DNA of 44,773 nt from Hyphomicrobiales bacterium (lineage in GTDB: Bacteria > Pseudomonadota > Alphaproteobacteria > Rhizobiales > Beijerinckiaceae), in NCBI GenBank assembly GCA_026400565.1, contig JAPLOV010000143.1, positions 1 through 44,773 on the forward strand, given 5' to 3'. Position 1 is the stretch's first letter, and every line of letters begins with the position of its first letter. The position numbers and the translations under genes were made by a program. Below are positions 1 through 8,530 of the stretch, piece by piece. Below the pieces are notes generated by a model. It searched no databases, was not told the origin of the DNA, and saw only the letters and a list, made by a program, of their open reading frames with translations.

Positions 1-311
1 ACTCGGAAGAAGACTCCAACCTGTCGCGCATGGCCAACAAAGGCATGGTCAAGAAGGAAGATTTCAAGATCGTTGGCCGTTCCGACAAGATCCCTGGCTC
101 GCCTTATGCCTATCTGACGTCGCTGCCGGCTGATCTCAAGGCTGCCATCCGCACGGCCTTCTTTGACGCTCCAACCAAGGGCAAGGCAGCTTTCGACAAG
201 CTGACTGACGGCAAGTCGCCCGGCTTCGCCCCGGCCGCGCACTCCGACTATCAGGTCACCATCGAACTGCAGAAGTTCGTCGACAGCCTGCGCCGCCGCA
301 GCGGTTCCTGA
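1..311 (+). CDS. phnD: PhnD, phosphonate ABC transporter periplasmic binding protein (3' end only)
   Basis: This is the C-terminal ~102 residues of a periplasmic phosphonate-binding protein; the gene enters from outside the window and is open from base 3. The visible part (KIVGRSDKIPGSPYAYLTSLP, then a stretch about ADLKAAIRTAF and a C-terminal YQVTIELQKFVDSL) is the usual end of PhnD, where the 'IPGSPYAYR/LTSLP' segment lines the ligand cleft. In the cell it would bind phosphonates in the periplasm and deliver them to the PhnE permease. The two phnE genes and the C-P lyase genes follow on the same strand. A strong hairpin with a T-run follows the stop, so phnD may be transcribed at a higher level than the genes behind it. 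Confidence 0.9.
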   Translation, partial: SEEDSNLSRMANKGMVKKEDFKIVGRSDKIPGSPYAYLTSLPADLKAAIRTAFFDAPTKGKAAFDKLTDGKSPGFAPAAHSDYQVTIELQKFVDSLRRRSGS

Positions 312-331
312 AGCCCTTCGTTCACGACACG

Positions 332-363
332 GGGCGTCACACACTGCCGTGTGACGCCCTTTT
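332..363 (+). terminator. Rho-independent-type terminator/attenuator between phnD and phnE
   Basis: A perfect 11-bp stem, GGGCGTCACAC (332-342) with GTGTGACGCCC (349-359), encloses a 6-nt loop and is followed by TTTT (360-363). It begins 20 bases after the phnD stop. Inside an operon such a structure typically allows partial read-through and protects the upstream mRNA 3' end, which would favour the abundant binding protein over permease and lyase. It could also be a full terminator with a new promoter before phnE, but I see no clear promoter in 364-409. Confidence 0.8.
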
Positions 364-409
364 CATTGTCCTGCGAGTTCCTTGTCCTCCGAGCCGATCG
401 GTCCGCATC

Positions 410-1294
410 ATGGCCCATGCAATCCCGCGCCTTCCCGACACGCAGATCGCGGCCCTGTCGGCGGCCTATCGCTCCGCACAGGCTGCCAAGCGCCGGACCA
501 CACTCATTGGCGTTCTCGTGCTGGCCATCCTCATCATGGTGGCAGGCCGCGTCGCGGAGGTCGATCTCGTCAAGCTCTGGAACAATGCCGGCCAGCTCAC
601 AAGCTATCTGGGCCGCATCTTCTATCTTGACAACGGCAAGCTGGTGTTTACCGACGTGGCCGACTGGTACTGGGGTCTCGGCCGCTGGATGAGCCGGCTA
701 TGGGATACGCTCCTGATCGCCTATCTTGGCACGTTGTTCGGTGCGATCGGTGCGTTCTTCCTGTGCTTCGCGGCCACCATCAACCTCGCCGTCAATCCGG
801 CGCAGCGCTTCCTTGCACGCCGCTTCCTGGAATTCTGCCGCACAGTGCCGGAGATCGTCTTTGCCCTGATCTTCGTGGTCGCCTTCGGGCTTGGGCCCGT
901 GCCCGGTGTGTTGGCGATCATGATCCACACCGTCGGCGCGCTCGGCAAGCTGTTCGCCGAAGTGGTCGAGAACATCGACATGAAGCCGGTCGAAGGTGCG
1001 ATCGCCTCCGGTGCGACACGATGGCAGGCGATCCGCTATTCGGTGGTGCCGCAGGTGTTGCCAAATTTTGCCAGCTATGCATTGCTGAGGTTCGAGATCA
1101 ATGTGCGCGGCGCTTCCGTCATGGGCTTCGTCGGAGCCGGCGGCATCGGGCAGGATCTGATCGAGGCGATCCGCAAGTTCTACTATTCAGATGTTTCGGC
1201 CATCCTGCTTCTGATCATCGCAGCCGTCATGATCATCGATCTCGTCACCGAGCGCATCCGCCACCGCCTGATCTCGCTGGAGCATGGCCGATGA
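410..1294 (+). CDS. phnE: PhnE, phosphonate ABC transporter permease (first copy)
   Basis: A 294-residue inner-membrane permease of the binding-protein-dependent type. An N-terminal helix (about residues 24-46, LIGVLVLAILIMVAGR) is followed by the permease domain with several membrane segments and the EAA-like cytoplasmic loop near residue 195 (EGAIASGATRWQAIRYSVVPQVLP), which contacts the ATPase. The C-terminal VMGFVGAGGIGQDL motif is typical of PhnE. The family imports phosphonates with PhnC and PhnD. Its stop overlaps the start of a second phnE by ATGA. The ATG at 410 gives the usual length; a Shine-Dalgarno sequence is weak there. Confidence 0.92.
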   Translation: MAHAIPRLPDTQIAALSAAYRSAQAAKRRTTLIGVLVLAILIMVAGRVAEVDLVKLWNNAGQLTSYLGRIFYLDNGKLVFTDVADWYWGLGRWMSRLWDTLLIAYLGTLFGAIGAFFLCFAATINLAVNPAQRFLARRFLEFCRTVPEIVFALIFVVAFGLGPVPGVLAIMIHTVGALGKLFAEVVENIDMKPVEGAIASGATRWQAIRYSVVPQVLPNFASYALLRFEINVRGASVMGFVGAGGIGQDLIEAIRKFYYSDVSAILLLIIAAVMIIDLVTERIRHRLISLEHGR

Positions 1295-2145
1295 AAACCT
1301 CACGCATGTTTCCTGACCAGGCCGCCATCAGGGCGCGTCATGCCGCGCTTGTCGCCGGCTCGCAGCGCGAGCGCTGGGTGACGCTGGCGGTCGTGCTGGC
1401 CATGGCTGGCGTGGCGCTGCTGGCCATCGTCAGGCTGGAATTCTCGTTTGCCAGGCTCGGCAGCGGGATCGTGCAACTTGGCACCTTCCTCGGGCTGATG
1501 GTGCCACCGACGCCGGGCACGCAATTGTGGGCCCTGCTGAAGGCACTGGCCGAAACCGTGGCAATTGCATTTCTGGGCACGCTTCTGGCTGCGCTCATCG
1601 CGTTCCCGCTCGGCTTTCTGGCGGCGCGCAACACCATGGCAAACCGGTTGGTGCGGTTCCTGACGCGCCGCTTCTCGGATTCGATCCGGGGGGTCGATAC
1701 GCTGATCTGGGCGCTGATCTGGATCAACGTGGTTGGGCTCGGGCCGTTTGCCGGCGTGCTGGCCATCATGACCAGCGATATCGGCGCGTTCTCCAAGCTT
1801 TATTCGGAAGCAATCGAGGCCATCGACCGCCGGGCTGGCGAGGGGGTCACCTCGACGGGCGGGAGCAGGGTCCATGCAATCCGCTTCGGCATCGTGCCGC
1901 AGGTCATGCCGGTGCTGATCAGCCAGATGCTGTACTACTTCGAATCCAACACGCGCTCCGCCACCATCATCGGCATTGTCGGCGCGGGCGGTATCGGGCT
2001 TTATCTGGCGGAGATGATCCGGACCTACGAGTGGGATCAGGTAGCCTTCATCATCCTGATGATCCTCGTCACGGTGGCGGCGATCGACTTCGTATCGTCG
2101 CGGCTCAGGCTGGCGATCGTGGGAGAAAGGACCGGCCGGCTGTGA
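1291..2145 (+). CDS. phnE: PhnE, phosphonate ABC transporter permease (second copy)
   Basis: A second phosphonate permease of 284 residues, starting at the ATG that overlaps the first phnE stop (ATGA, 1291-1294). It has an N-terminal membrane helix (VTLAVVLAMAGVALLAI), the cytoplasmic EAA-type loop (EGVTSTGGSRVHAIRFGIVP) and the terminal IVGAGGIGLYLAEMI segment. Tandem phnE genes, here called copy 1 and copy 2, are common in alphaproteobacterial phn operons and are thought to form a heterodimeric channel. The frame is open far upstream inside the first phnE, but only this start makes a normal PhnE. Confidence 0.92.
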   Translation: MKTSRMFPDQAAIRARHAALVAGSQRERWVTLAVVLAMAGVALLAIVRLEFSFARLGSGIVQLGTFLGLMVPPTPGTQLWALLKALAETVAIAFLGTLLAALIAFPLGFLAARNTMANRLVRFLTRRFSDSIRGVDTLIWALIWINVVGLGPFAGVLAIMTSDIGAFSKLYSEAIEAIDRRAGEGVTSTGGSRVHAIRFGIVPQVMPVLISQMLYYFESNTRSATIIGIVGAGGIGLYLAEMIRTYEWDQVAFIILMILVTVAAIDFVSSRLRLAIVGERTGRL

Positions 2146-2189
2146 ATTCCGTCATCGGGCTGTCATCCGGTGTTGGCAAGGCGGGCCAC

Positions 2190-2645
2190 ATGGACGAACA
2201 AGACCTTTCGCAGGATCGCAGGGCCACCCTTGCCATTCTGGCGCGCGGCACGGAGACCGAACTCGCCGCACCGCTGGCGCGGCACTGGCCCGATCTGGCC
2301 GTTCGCGACCTCAAGCGCCCGGAAATCGGCCTTGTCATGGTGCGTGGCCGGATGGGCGGGGATGGTGCCGCGTTCAATCTCGGTGAAGCCACGGTGACCC
2401 GGGCCGTTGTCGAGCTGGCATCGGGCCGGCGCGGCCATGGCCAGATGCTTGGCCGCAATCCCAGGCTTGCCCGCATGGCGGCCATCGCCGATGCGCTGTG
2501 GCAGGATGCAGCGGAGCGGCCATTGGTCGAGCGCGACATCCTTGCGCCAATCCGCGCCCGTCTGGCACGCGCCGCGACGCAGACCCGCGCCGAGACAGCA
2601 GCGACCCGCGTCGATTTCTTCACGCTCGTGCGGGGGGAAGGTTGA
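2190..2645 (+). CDS. phnG: PhnG, C-P lyase core subunit
   Basis: A 151-residue PhnG, part of the PhnGHIJ core complex that converts phosphonate plus ATP to ribose-1-phosphonate 5-triphosphate and then cleaves the C-P bond. Family landmarks are the early DRRATLAILARG, the mid FNLGEATVTRAVVEL segment and the HGQMLGRNPRLARMAAIADAL block. I chose the ATG at 2190, preceded by AAGGCGG about 8 bases upstream. A GTG at 2142 overlaps the phnE stop (GTGA) and would add 16 residues, so translational coupling from there is possible. phnH follows 2 bases after the stop. Confidence 0.9.
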   Translation: MDEQDLSQDRRATLAILARGTETELAAPLARHWPDLAVRDLKRPEIGLVMVRGRMGGDGAAFNLGEATVTRAVVELASGRRGHGQMLGRNPRLARMAAIADALWQDAAERPLVERDILAPIRARLARAATQTRAETAATRVDFFTLVRGEG

Positions 2646-2647
2646 CC

Positions 2648-3262
2648 ATGTCCGCGCTTTCGCCCCTGTCGCTGGCTTCCGGCTTTGCCAATCCCGTGTT
2701 CGACAGCCAGTCAGCCTTCCGCCGCACCATGGAGGCGCTGTCGCGACCTGGCCAGATCCGTGTGCTGGGCGATGGCCTGAGCGCCGAAACGCCGCTCGCG
2801 CCTGCTGCTGCGGCCATCATCCTGGCCATGTGCGATTTCGAGACGCCGCTTTATCTTTCGCCCTCCATCGCGGCGACGCACGGCGTGGCTGAGTTCCTGC
2901 GCTTTCACACCGATGCACCTGTGGTTCGGGAGCCGGCGCATGCTGCCTTCGCGCTGATCGATCTCAGGGTCGATGCGCTTGATCTCTCCGGCTTTGCCCA
3001 GGGCACGGCGGAGTATCCCGACCGCTCCACCACGGTGATCGCGCTGTGTGACAGCGTCGAGGCCGGTGCAGCAATGTCGCTCGCCGGGCCGGGGATCGCC
3101 GGCATGTCCGAGATGTGCATCACGCCGCTGCCCGAGGTTTTTGCCGCACAATGGGCGTCCAACCGGGCCTCTTTTCCGCTTGGCGTGGACATCCTGTTTG
3201 CCGCCGGGGACCGGGTCGTGGCCTTGCCCCGCAGCATACGTCTTGTCGGGAGGGCTGGCTGA
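2648..3262 (+). CDS. phnH: PhnH, C-P lyase core subunit
   Basis: A 204-residue PhnH, a structural subunit of the PhnGHIJ complex with a PLP-transferase-like fold but no cofactor site. Recognised by the N-terminal FANPVFDSQSAFRRTMEALS, the block around LAPAAAAIILAMCDFETP, and the C-terminal FPLGVDILFAAGDRVVALPR. Start ATG at 2648 is 2 bases after the phnG stop, and its stop overlaps the phnI start (TGATG, 3260-3264). Length and order G-H-I match E. coli-type operons. Confidence 0.92.
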   Translation: MSALSPLSLASGFANPVFDSQSAFRRTMEALSRPGQIRVLGDGLSAETPLAPAAAAIILAMCDFETPLYLSPSIAATHGVAEFLRFHTDAPVVREPAHAAFALIDLRVDALDLSGFAQGTAEYPDRSTTVIALCDSVEAGAAMSLAGPGIAGMSEMCITPLPEVFAAQWASNRASFPLGVDILFAAGDRVVALPRSIRLVGRAG

Positions 3263-4377
3263 TGTATGTCGCCGTCAAGGGTGGCGAACGGGCCATCGCC
3301 AATGCCCATGCCTTGCTGGCAGAAAAGCGGCGCGGTGACACGGGCGTTCCGGCGATCGGCATCGACCAGATCGATGGGCAACTGGCGCTCGCGGTCGACC
3401 GGGTGATGACCGAGGGCTCGCTGTGTGACCGCAAGCTCGCGGCGCTGGCGATCAAGCAGGCACGCGGTGACCTGATCGAAGCCATTTTCCTGGTGCGCGC
3501 CTACCGCACGACCTTGCCGCGCTTCGGCTTTTCCGAGCCTCTCGATACCGGCGCCATGCAGGTGCGGCGGCGCATTTCGGCGACCTACAAGGATCTGCCG
3601 GGCGGGCAGGTGCTGGGTCCGACCTTCGACTACACCCACCGGCTGATCGATTTCGCGCTGGCAGCAGACGGCGGTGGCGACGCTGTCACGCCAGCCGCCA
3701 CGGCACCCCCCGATGACAGCGAGCGCATGGTCCGCGTCACTGACATCATCGCTGCGGAAGATCTGATCGAGGCCAATCCCGCGCCACAGGACAGCCAGCC
3801 GGTCGGCGACCTGACGCGCGATCCGCTGGGTTTTCCCGCTGGCCGAGACCTGCGCCTGCAAAACCTTGCGCGCGGCGACGAAGGGTTTCTGCTGGCGCTG
3901 GGGTATTCGACGCAGCGCGGCTATGGCCGCAATCACCCGTTCGTCGGCGAGATCCGCATGGGCGAGGTCGAGGTCGAACTGTTTGTCGAGGATCTCGGCT
4001 TTGCTGTCCCGCTTGGCGACATCACCGTCACCGAATGCCAGATGGTCAACCAGTTCAAGGGCTCGCTGACCGAGCCGCCCCGCTTCACGCGCGGCTACGG
4101 GCTCGGCTTTGGCCATTGCGAGCGCAAGGCCATGTCGATGGCGCTGGTCGACCGCGCACTCCGGGCCGACGAGTTCGACGAGGAGCGCAAGGGGCCTGCA
4201 CAGGACGAGGAGTTCGTGCTGTCACACTCCGATAACGTGCAGGCGACCGGCTTCGTCGAGCACCTGAAGCTGCCGCACTATGTCGACTTCCAGGCCGAGA
4301 TTGCCATGCTGCGCCAGATGCGGGCCGAGGTCGCGGCACGTCTTTCCGGCCAGCACCAGGCGGAGGCTGCCGAATGA
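3262..4377 (+). CDS. phnI: PhnI, C-P lyase core subunit (nucleosidase/phosphonyl transfer)
   Basis: A 371-residue PhnI. In the established pathway PhnI, with PhnG, H and L, displaces adenine from ATP with a phosphonate to give alpha-D-ribose-1-phosphonate 5-triphosphate. The N-terminus MYVAVKGGERAIANAH is diagnostic, as are the LPRFGFSEPLDTGAMQVRRR block and the C-terminal GFGHCERKAMSMALVDRAL and SHSDNVQATGFVEHLKLPHY segments. Start ATG 3262 overlaps the phnH stop; the end overlaps phnJ by ATGA (4374-4377). Full length for the family (about 350-370). Confidence 0.94.
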   Translation: MYVAVKGGERAIANAHALLAEKRRGDTGVPAIGIDQIDGQLALAVDRVMTEGSLCDRKLAALAIKQARGDLIEAIFLVRAYRTTLPRFGFSEPLDTGAMQVRRRISATYKDLPGGQVLGPTFDYTHRLIDFALAADGGGDAVTPAATAPPDDSERMVRVTDIIAAEDLIEANPAPQDSQPVGDLTRDPLGFPAGRDLRLQNLARGDEGFLLALGYSTQRGYGRNHPFVGEIRMGEVEVELFVEDLGFAVPLGDITVTECQMVNQFKGSLTEPPRFTRGYGLGFGHCERKAMSMALVDRALRADEFDEERKGPAQDEEFVLSHSDNVQATGFVEHLKLPHYVDFQAEIAMLRQMRAEVAARLSGQHQAEAAE

Positions 4378-5282
4378 CCACGCACGCTGAAACCATGCCT
4401 TACAACTTCGCCTACCTTGACGAGCAGACCAAGCGGATGATCCGCCGCGCGATCCTCAAGGCCATCGCCATCCCCGGCTATCAGGTGCCGTTTGCCAGCC
4501 GCGAGATGCCGATGCCCTATGGCTGGGGCACTGGCGGGGTTCAGGTCACGGCGGCGATCCTCGGGCCGGACGATGTGCTCAAGGTCATCGACCAGGGGGC
4601 TGACGACACCACCAACGCCGTTTCGATCCGCGCCTTCTTCGCTAGGACCTCGAATGTCTCTGTCACCACCGCGACAGCGGACGCGACCATCATCCAAACG
4701 CGGCACCGCATTCCGGAAGCCGTGCTCGGGGCTGATCAGGTGCTGGTCTACCAGGTACCGATCCCCGAGCCGCTGCGCTTTCTCGAGCCGCGTGAGACCG
4801 AGACGCGGACCATGCACGCGCTTGCTGAGTACGGGCTGATGCACGTGAAGCTCTATGAGGACATCGCGCGCCACGGCCACATCGCCACGGCCTATGCCTA
4901 CCCCGTCGAGGTCGCCGGCCGCTACGTGATGGACCCGTCCCCGATCCCGAAGTTTGACAACCCGAAGATGGATAATTGCCCGGCACTGCAGCTGTTTGGT
5001 GCCGGCCGCGAGAAGCGCATCTATGCCATTCCGCCCCACACAAAGGTCGTGTCGCTGGATTTTGAGGATCACCCTTTCGAGCGCAGCCGATTCGATGTGC
5101 CCTGTGCGCTGTGCGGCGCAAGCGACAGCTACCTCGACGAGGTCGTCACCGACGACCGGGGCGGGCGCATGTATGTCTGCTCGGATACCGACCATTGCGA
5201 GGGCCGGCGCGCCAGCGGCCATCGTGGTGCGATGCTGGCCGATGATCCTGCCGCCGCTTCCGCGCGGGAGGCGGCAGAATGA
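4374..5282 (+). CDS. phnJ: PhnJ, radical SAM carbon-phosphorus lyase
   Basis: The 302-residue catalytic subunit that uses S-adenosylmethionine and a [4Fe-4S] cluster to cut the C-P bond of 5-phosphoribosyl 1-phosphonate. The unusual cluster motif CX2CX21C is intact at Cys244, Cys247 and Cys269, and Cys275, matching the catalytic Cys272 of the E. coli protein, is also present. N-terminal FAYLDEQTKRMIRRAILKA and GWGTGGVQVTAAILG are family signatures. Full length. ATG 4374 overlaps phnI and the stop overlaps phnK (ATGA), so I through L are translationally coupled. Confidence 0.96.
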   Translation: MTTHAETMPYNFAYLDEQTKRMIRRAILKAIAIPGYQVPFASREMPMPYGWGTGGVQVTAAILGPDDVLKVIDQGADDTTNAVSIRAFFARTSNVSVTTATADATIIQTRHRIPEAVLGADQVLVYQVPIPEPLRFLEPRETETRTMHALAEYGLMHVKLYEDIARHGHIATAYAYPVEVAGRYVMDPSPIPKFDNPKMDNCPALQLFGAGREKRIYAIPPHTKVVSLDFEDHPFERSRFDVPCALCGASDSYLDEVVTDDRGGRMYVCSDTDHCEGRRASGHRGAMLADDPAAASAREAAE

Positions 5283-6067
5283 TATCCGGCGCATCAAGAA
5301 CGCCGCTGCTCAGCGCTCGCTCGCTGGCCAAGAGCTATGGTGGCCGGCCCGCCTGCCAGCAGGTCTCGATGAGCATCGACGAGGGCGAGGTGCTCGCCAT
5401 CGTGGGCGAGTCCGGCTCGGGCAAGTCGACCTTGCTCAACCTCCTGTCGGGCCGGCTTGCGCCCGACACAGGTGAGGTCCGCTATCGCATGCGTGACGGT
5501 GTCGAGCGTGATCTGGCGCGACTGTCGGAAGCCGAGCGGCGGCTTCTGGCCCGCACCGACTGGGGTTTCGTGCATCAGGATGCGGCCCTTGGCCTTCGCA
5601 TGAACGTTTCCGCCGGCGGCAACATCGGCGAACGGCTGATGGCGGTCGGCGACCGGCATTATGGCCAGATCCGCGATACGGCGGCGAACTGGCTCACCCG
5701 CGTCGAGATCGGCATTGACCGGATCGACGACAAGCCGACCGCCTATTCGGGCGGCATGCGGCAGCGCCTTCAGATTGCCCGCAATCTCGTGACCTCGCCG
5801 CGCCTCGTGTTTATGGACGAGCCTACCGGCGGGCTCGATGTCTCGGTGCAGGCGCGCCTGCTGGATCTCATCCGCGGACTGGTGGCAGACCTCGGCCTTG
5901 CGGTGGTTCTGGTTACGCATGACCTCGCCGTGGCACGGCTCCTGTCCCACCGCATCATCGTGATGAAGGAGGGCCATGTCATCGAGACAGGCCTGACAGA
6001 CCGGGTGCTCGATGACCCGCAGGCACCCTACACGCAGCTTCTGGTTTCCTCGGTGCTGGCAGCATGA
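5279..6067 (+). CDS. phnK: PhnK, ABC-type ATPase of the C-P lyase complex
   Basis: A 262-residue ABC ATPase. Walker A GESGSGKS (about residues 43-50), ABC signature YSGGMRQRLQIAR, Walker B LVFMDEPTGGLD and the switch histidine in LVTHDLAVARLL are all present. The family binds the PhnGHIJ core through PhnJ rather than acting as a transporter ATPase. It lies between phnJ and phnL, overlapping both by 4 bases. It is distinguished from PhnC by position and by the PhnK-type N-terminus (LLSARSLAKSYGG). Confidence 0.93.
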   Translation: MISGASRTPLLSARSLAKSYGGRPACQQVSMSIDEGEVLAIVGESGSGKSTLLNLLSGRLAPDTGEVRYRMRDGVERDLARLSEAERRLLARTDWGFVHQDAALGLRMNVSAGGNIGERLMAVGDRHYGQIRDTAANWLTRVEIGIDRIDDKPTAYSGGMRQRLQIARNLVTSPRLVFMDEPTGGLDVSVQARLLDLIRGLVADLGLAVVLVTHDLAVARLLSHRIIVMKEGHVIETGLTDRVLDDPQAPYTQLLVSSVLAA

Positions 6068-6783
6068 CCGCTCATCCCGATACCATTGCGCTCGTCGTCG
6101 AGGATCTCGGCAAGAGCTTCACGCTGCACATGCATGGCGGCACCCGGCTGCCTGTCGTCTCGCAGGTCGGCTTTGAGGTGCATGCCGGCGAGTGCGTCGT
6201 GCTCGGTGGGCCGTCGGGCGCGGGCAAATCCTCGATCCTGAAAATGCTCTATGGCAACTATCTTGCCGGAAGCGGGCACATCCGCGTGCGCCATGGCAGA
6301 GCACTGGTTGATATCGTCGAGGCCGAACCGCGCGCAATTCTCGACATCCGCCGGATGACGCTGGGCTATGTCAGCCAGTTCCTCAGGGTCATCCCGCGCG
6401 TGCCGGCCATCGAGATCGTCGCCGAACCAGCCCTTGCGGCCGGCGTGGAGAGAACTGCCGCGCTGGAGCGGGCGAGCGGCCTGCTGCACGCGCTGAACCT
6501 GCCCGAACGGCTGTGGCGCCTGCCGCCTGCCACCTTCTCGGGCGGCGAGCAGCAGCGCGTCAACATCGCCAGGGGCTTTGCCGGTGAGCACAGCATCCTC
6601 ATCCTTGACGAGCCGACGGCATCGCTTGATGCCGTCAACCGCGAGGCCGTCATCGGCTTGATGGCAGCCCGCAAGGCGACGGGCACGGCCTTTGTGGGCA
6701 TTTTCCATGATGAGGAGGTCCGCGCCCGCGTCGCCGACCGCATCATTGATGTCTCTGCCTTCGCCGCGCGGGAGGCCGCATGA
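6064..6783 (+). CDS. phnL: PhnL, ABC-type ATPase of the C-P lyase system
   Basis: A 239-residue ABC ATPase with Walker A GPSGAGKSS (about residue 49), signature FSGGEQQRVNIARGF, Walker B ILILDEPTASLD and switch His in FHDEEVRARVADR. PhnL is needed with PhnGHI for the first C-P lyase step and can dock on PhnK. The LKMLYGNYLAGSGHIRVRH segment after Walker A is typical. It overlaps phnK and the following acetyltransferase gene by 4 bases each. Confidence 0.92.
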   Translation: MTAHPDTIALVVEDLGKSFTLHMHGGTRLPVVSQVGFEVHAGECVVLGGPSGAGKSSILKMLYGNYLAGSGHIRVRHGRALVDIVEAEPRAILDIRRMTLGYVSQFLRVIPRVPAIEIVAEPALAAGVERTAALERASGLLHALNLPERLWRLPPATFSGGEQQRVNIARGFAGEHSILILDEPTASLDAVNREAVIGLMAARKATGTAFVGIFHDEEVRARVADRIIDVSAFAAREAA

Positions 6784-7490
6784 ACGCGCCAGCGACAACG
6801 GCGCAGCGCGCCACGCGCCTGTCGGATGACCCGCTGATCCACCCAACGGCGGTGGTCAATGGCTGCACGATCGGGCGCTACACGGAAATCGCCGAGCGAT
6901 GCACGGTGACCGATTCAGGCCTCGGCGACTATTCCTACATGATGCGCGAGTGCGAAGTCTGGACCGCAACCATCGGCAAGTTCGTCAACATGGCCAGCCA
7001 CGTGCGGATCAACGCCACCAACCATCCGACCTGGCGGGCGACGCTGCACCACTTCACCTACAGGGCTGGCGATTACTGGGCGGATGCCAGCCATGAGCAG
7101 GAGTTCTTCGACTGGCGCCGCCGTCATGCCGTGATCATCGGCCACGATGTCGGGATCGGCCACGGTGCGACGGTCCTGCCGGGCGTCACGGTCGGCAACG
7201 GGGCCGTGATCGGGGCCGGCGCGGTTGTGTCGAAGGATGTTGCTCCCTACACCATCGTTGGCGGCGTGCCGGCAAGGCTGATCCGCGAGCGCTTCGATGC
7301 GGCCACCGGGGCGCGCCTCGATACGATGGCCTGGTGGGACTGGAGCCACAACAGGCTGCGCGACGCACTCGACGATTTCCGGAGCCTCGACACCGAGGCG
7401 TTCCTCAGCAGGTACGAGCAGGGTGTTCCACGGCTACGTGGTCACCGAGAACGGGCTGATCGCAGAGGTCGGCGAGGGCCGCGCACCTGA
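6780..7490 (+). CDS. Phosphonate-operon hexapeptide-repeat acetyltransferase, with an atypical C-terminal tail
   Basis: A 236-residue left-handed beta-helix acyltransferase of the type found in phn operons (the DapH/GlmU-like 'phn_thr' family). Hexapeptide repeats run from about residue 20 (IHPTAVVNGCTIGRYTEIAER) and again at IIGHDVGIGHGATVLPGV, followed by the trimer-interface VGGVPARLIRERF. A plausible role is acetylating an aminophosphonate or a pathway intermediate; the substrate is unknown. Homologues normally end near FLSRYEQ (about residue 210). Here the frame runs on for 26 arginine-rich residues that are the phnM sequence read out of frame, which points to loss of the original stop codon by a small deletion around 7415-7425. 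Confidence 0.8.
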   Translation: MNAPATTAQRATRLSDDPLIHPTAVVNGCTIGRYTEIAERCTVTDSGLGDYSYMMRECEVWTATIGKFVNMASHVRINATNHPTWRATLHHFTYRAGDYWADASHEQEFFDWRRRHAVIIGHDVGIGHGATVLPGVTVGNGAVIGAGAVVSKDVAPYTIVGGVPARLIRERFDAATGARLDTMAWWDWSHNRLRDALDDFRSLDTEAFLSRYEQGVPRLRGHRERADRRGRRGPRT

Positions 7491-8520
7491 ACGCGGGCTT
7501 GATCTCAAGGGCGACTATCTGCTGCCCGGCCTCATCGAGATCCACACCGACAATCTGGAGGCCCACTTCCTGCCGCGCCCGAAGGTGCTGTGGCAGGTGG
7601 ACAGCGCCGTGCAGGCCTATGACGGACAGATCGCCACGTCCGGTATCACCACCGTGTTCGACAGCCTGAGGGTGGGCACGGACGAACACGAGACCCGCAC
7701 CGAGTTCGTCACGATGACGATGCAACTCGCCGAGGCGCTGGAGCGGGCAAGGGCCGCAGGGCTCCTGAGGGTCGATCATCGCACGCACCTGCGCTGCGAA
7801 GTGCCGACGCTGGATGTCCTGGACGCGCTTGAGGCCTTCATCGCGCGCTATACAGTCGACCTGATCTCGCTGATGGACCACACCCCCGGGCAGCGCCAGT
7901 TCCGCGATCTGGACAAGTATTTCATCTATTACGGCGGCAAGACTGGCAAATCCATGGATGAGGTACACGCGGTCGTGAGCCATCGGCAGCGTGTCGGCTC
8001 GGACCGCGCGGCGCGGCACAGGCCGACCGTGGTCGAGATGGCGCACAAGGCTGGCATCGCACTGGCAAGCCATGACGACACGACACTCGAAGAAGTGCGC
8101 GAGTCGATCGGGCAGCGTGTCCGAATCGCCGAGTTCCCCACAACCGTGGAGGCCGCCGCCGCTTCGCGCGCGGCGGGGATGGCGACAGTGATGGGTGCTC
8201 CGAACGTGGTGCGCGGCGGTTCCCATTCTGGCAATGTCGCGGCTGTCACGCTGGCCGAGCAGGGCATCCTCGACATCCTGTCATCGGATTATGTGCCAGG
8301 CAGCCTGCTGGTGGCCGCGTTCGCTCTGCGCGATGTGCCGGCGGTGGGCGGATTGCCGGGAGCCATCGATCTGGTGACGCGCAACCCTGCCAAGGCCACT
8401 GGCCTTAAGGATCGAGGCGAAATCCGGCGGGGCAAGCGGGCCGACCTGATCCGCGTCACCATGCCGGGCGATCACCCCGTCGTGCGCGCCGTCTGGCGCG
8501 ACGCGGTGCGCGTGGCCTGA
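7423..8520 (+). CDS. phnM: PhnM, ribose-1-phosphonate 5-triphosphate diphosphatase, N-terminus apparently lost
   Basis: An amidohydrolase-superfamily enzyme that removes diphosphate from ribose-1-phosphonate 5-triphosphate. The metal-binding HTD (His41, Asp43 from the GTG start), the LMDHTPGQRQF motif, ALASHDDTT and the MGAPNVVRGGSHSGN block are intact to the C-terminus. The family begins with ~11 more residues (a strand like 'IINNVKLVLE') before the segment that here is VFHGYVVTENG. No canonical ATG is available; the first in-frame start that fits is GTG 7423, inside the acetyltransferase gene. The in-frame ATG at 7297 would add unrelated, out-of-phase residues. The 5' end therefore looks deleted or fused to its neighbour; the rest appears functional. 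Confidence 0.85.
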   Translation: MFHGYVVTENGLIAEVGEGRAPERGLDLKGDYLLPGLIEIHTDNLEAHFLPRPKVLWQVDSAVQAYDGQIATSGITTVFDSLRVGTDEHETRTEFVTMTMQLAEALERARAAGLLRVDHRTHLRCEVPTLDVLDALEAFIARYTVDLISLMDHTPGQRQFRDLDKYFIYYGGKTGKSMDEVHAVVSHRQRVGSDRAARHRPTVVEMAHKAGIALASHDDTTLEEVRESIGQRVRIAEFPTTVEAAAASRAAGMATVMGAPNVVRGGSHSGNVAAVTLAEQGILDILSSDYVPGSLLVAAFALRDVPAVGGLPGAIDLVTRNPAKATGLKDRGEIRRGKRADLIRVTMPGDHPVVRAVWRDAVRVA

Positions 8521-8530
8521 CGGTGGCGCG

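Noticed and set aside
2905-4116. 403-codon open frame on the minus strand
   Set aside because: Antisense to phnH/phnI, which have family signatures throughout.
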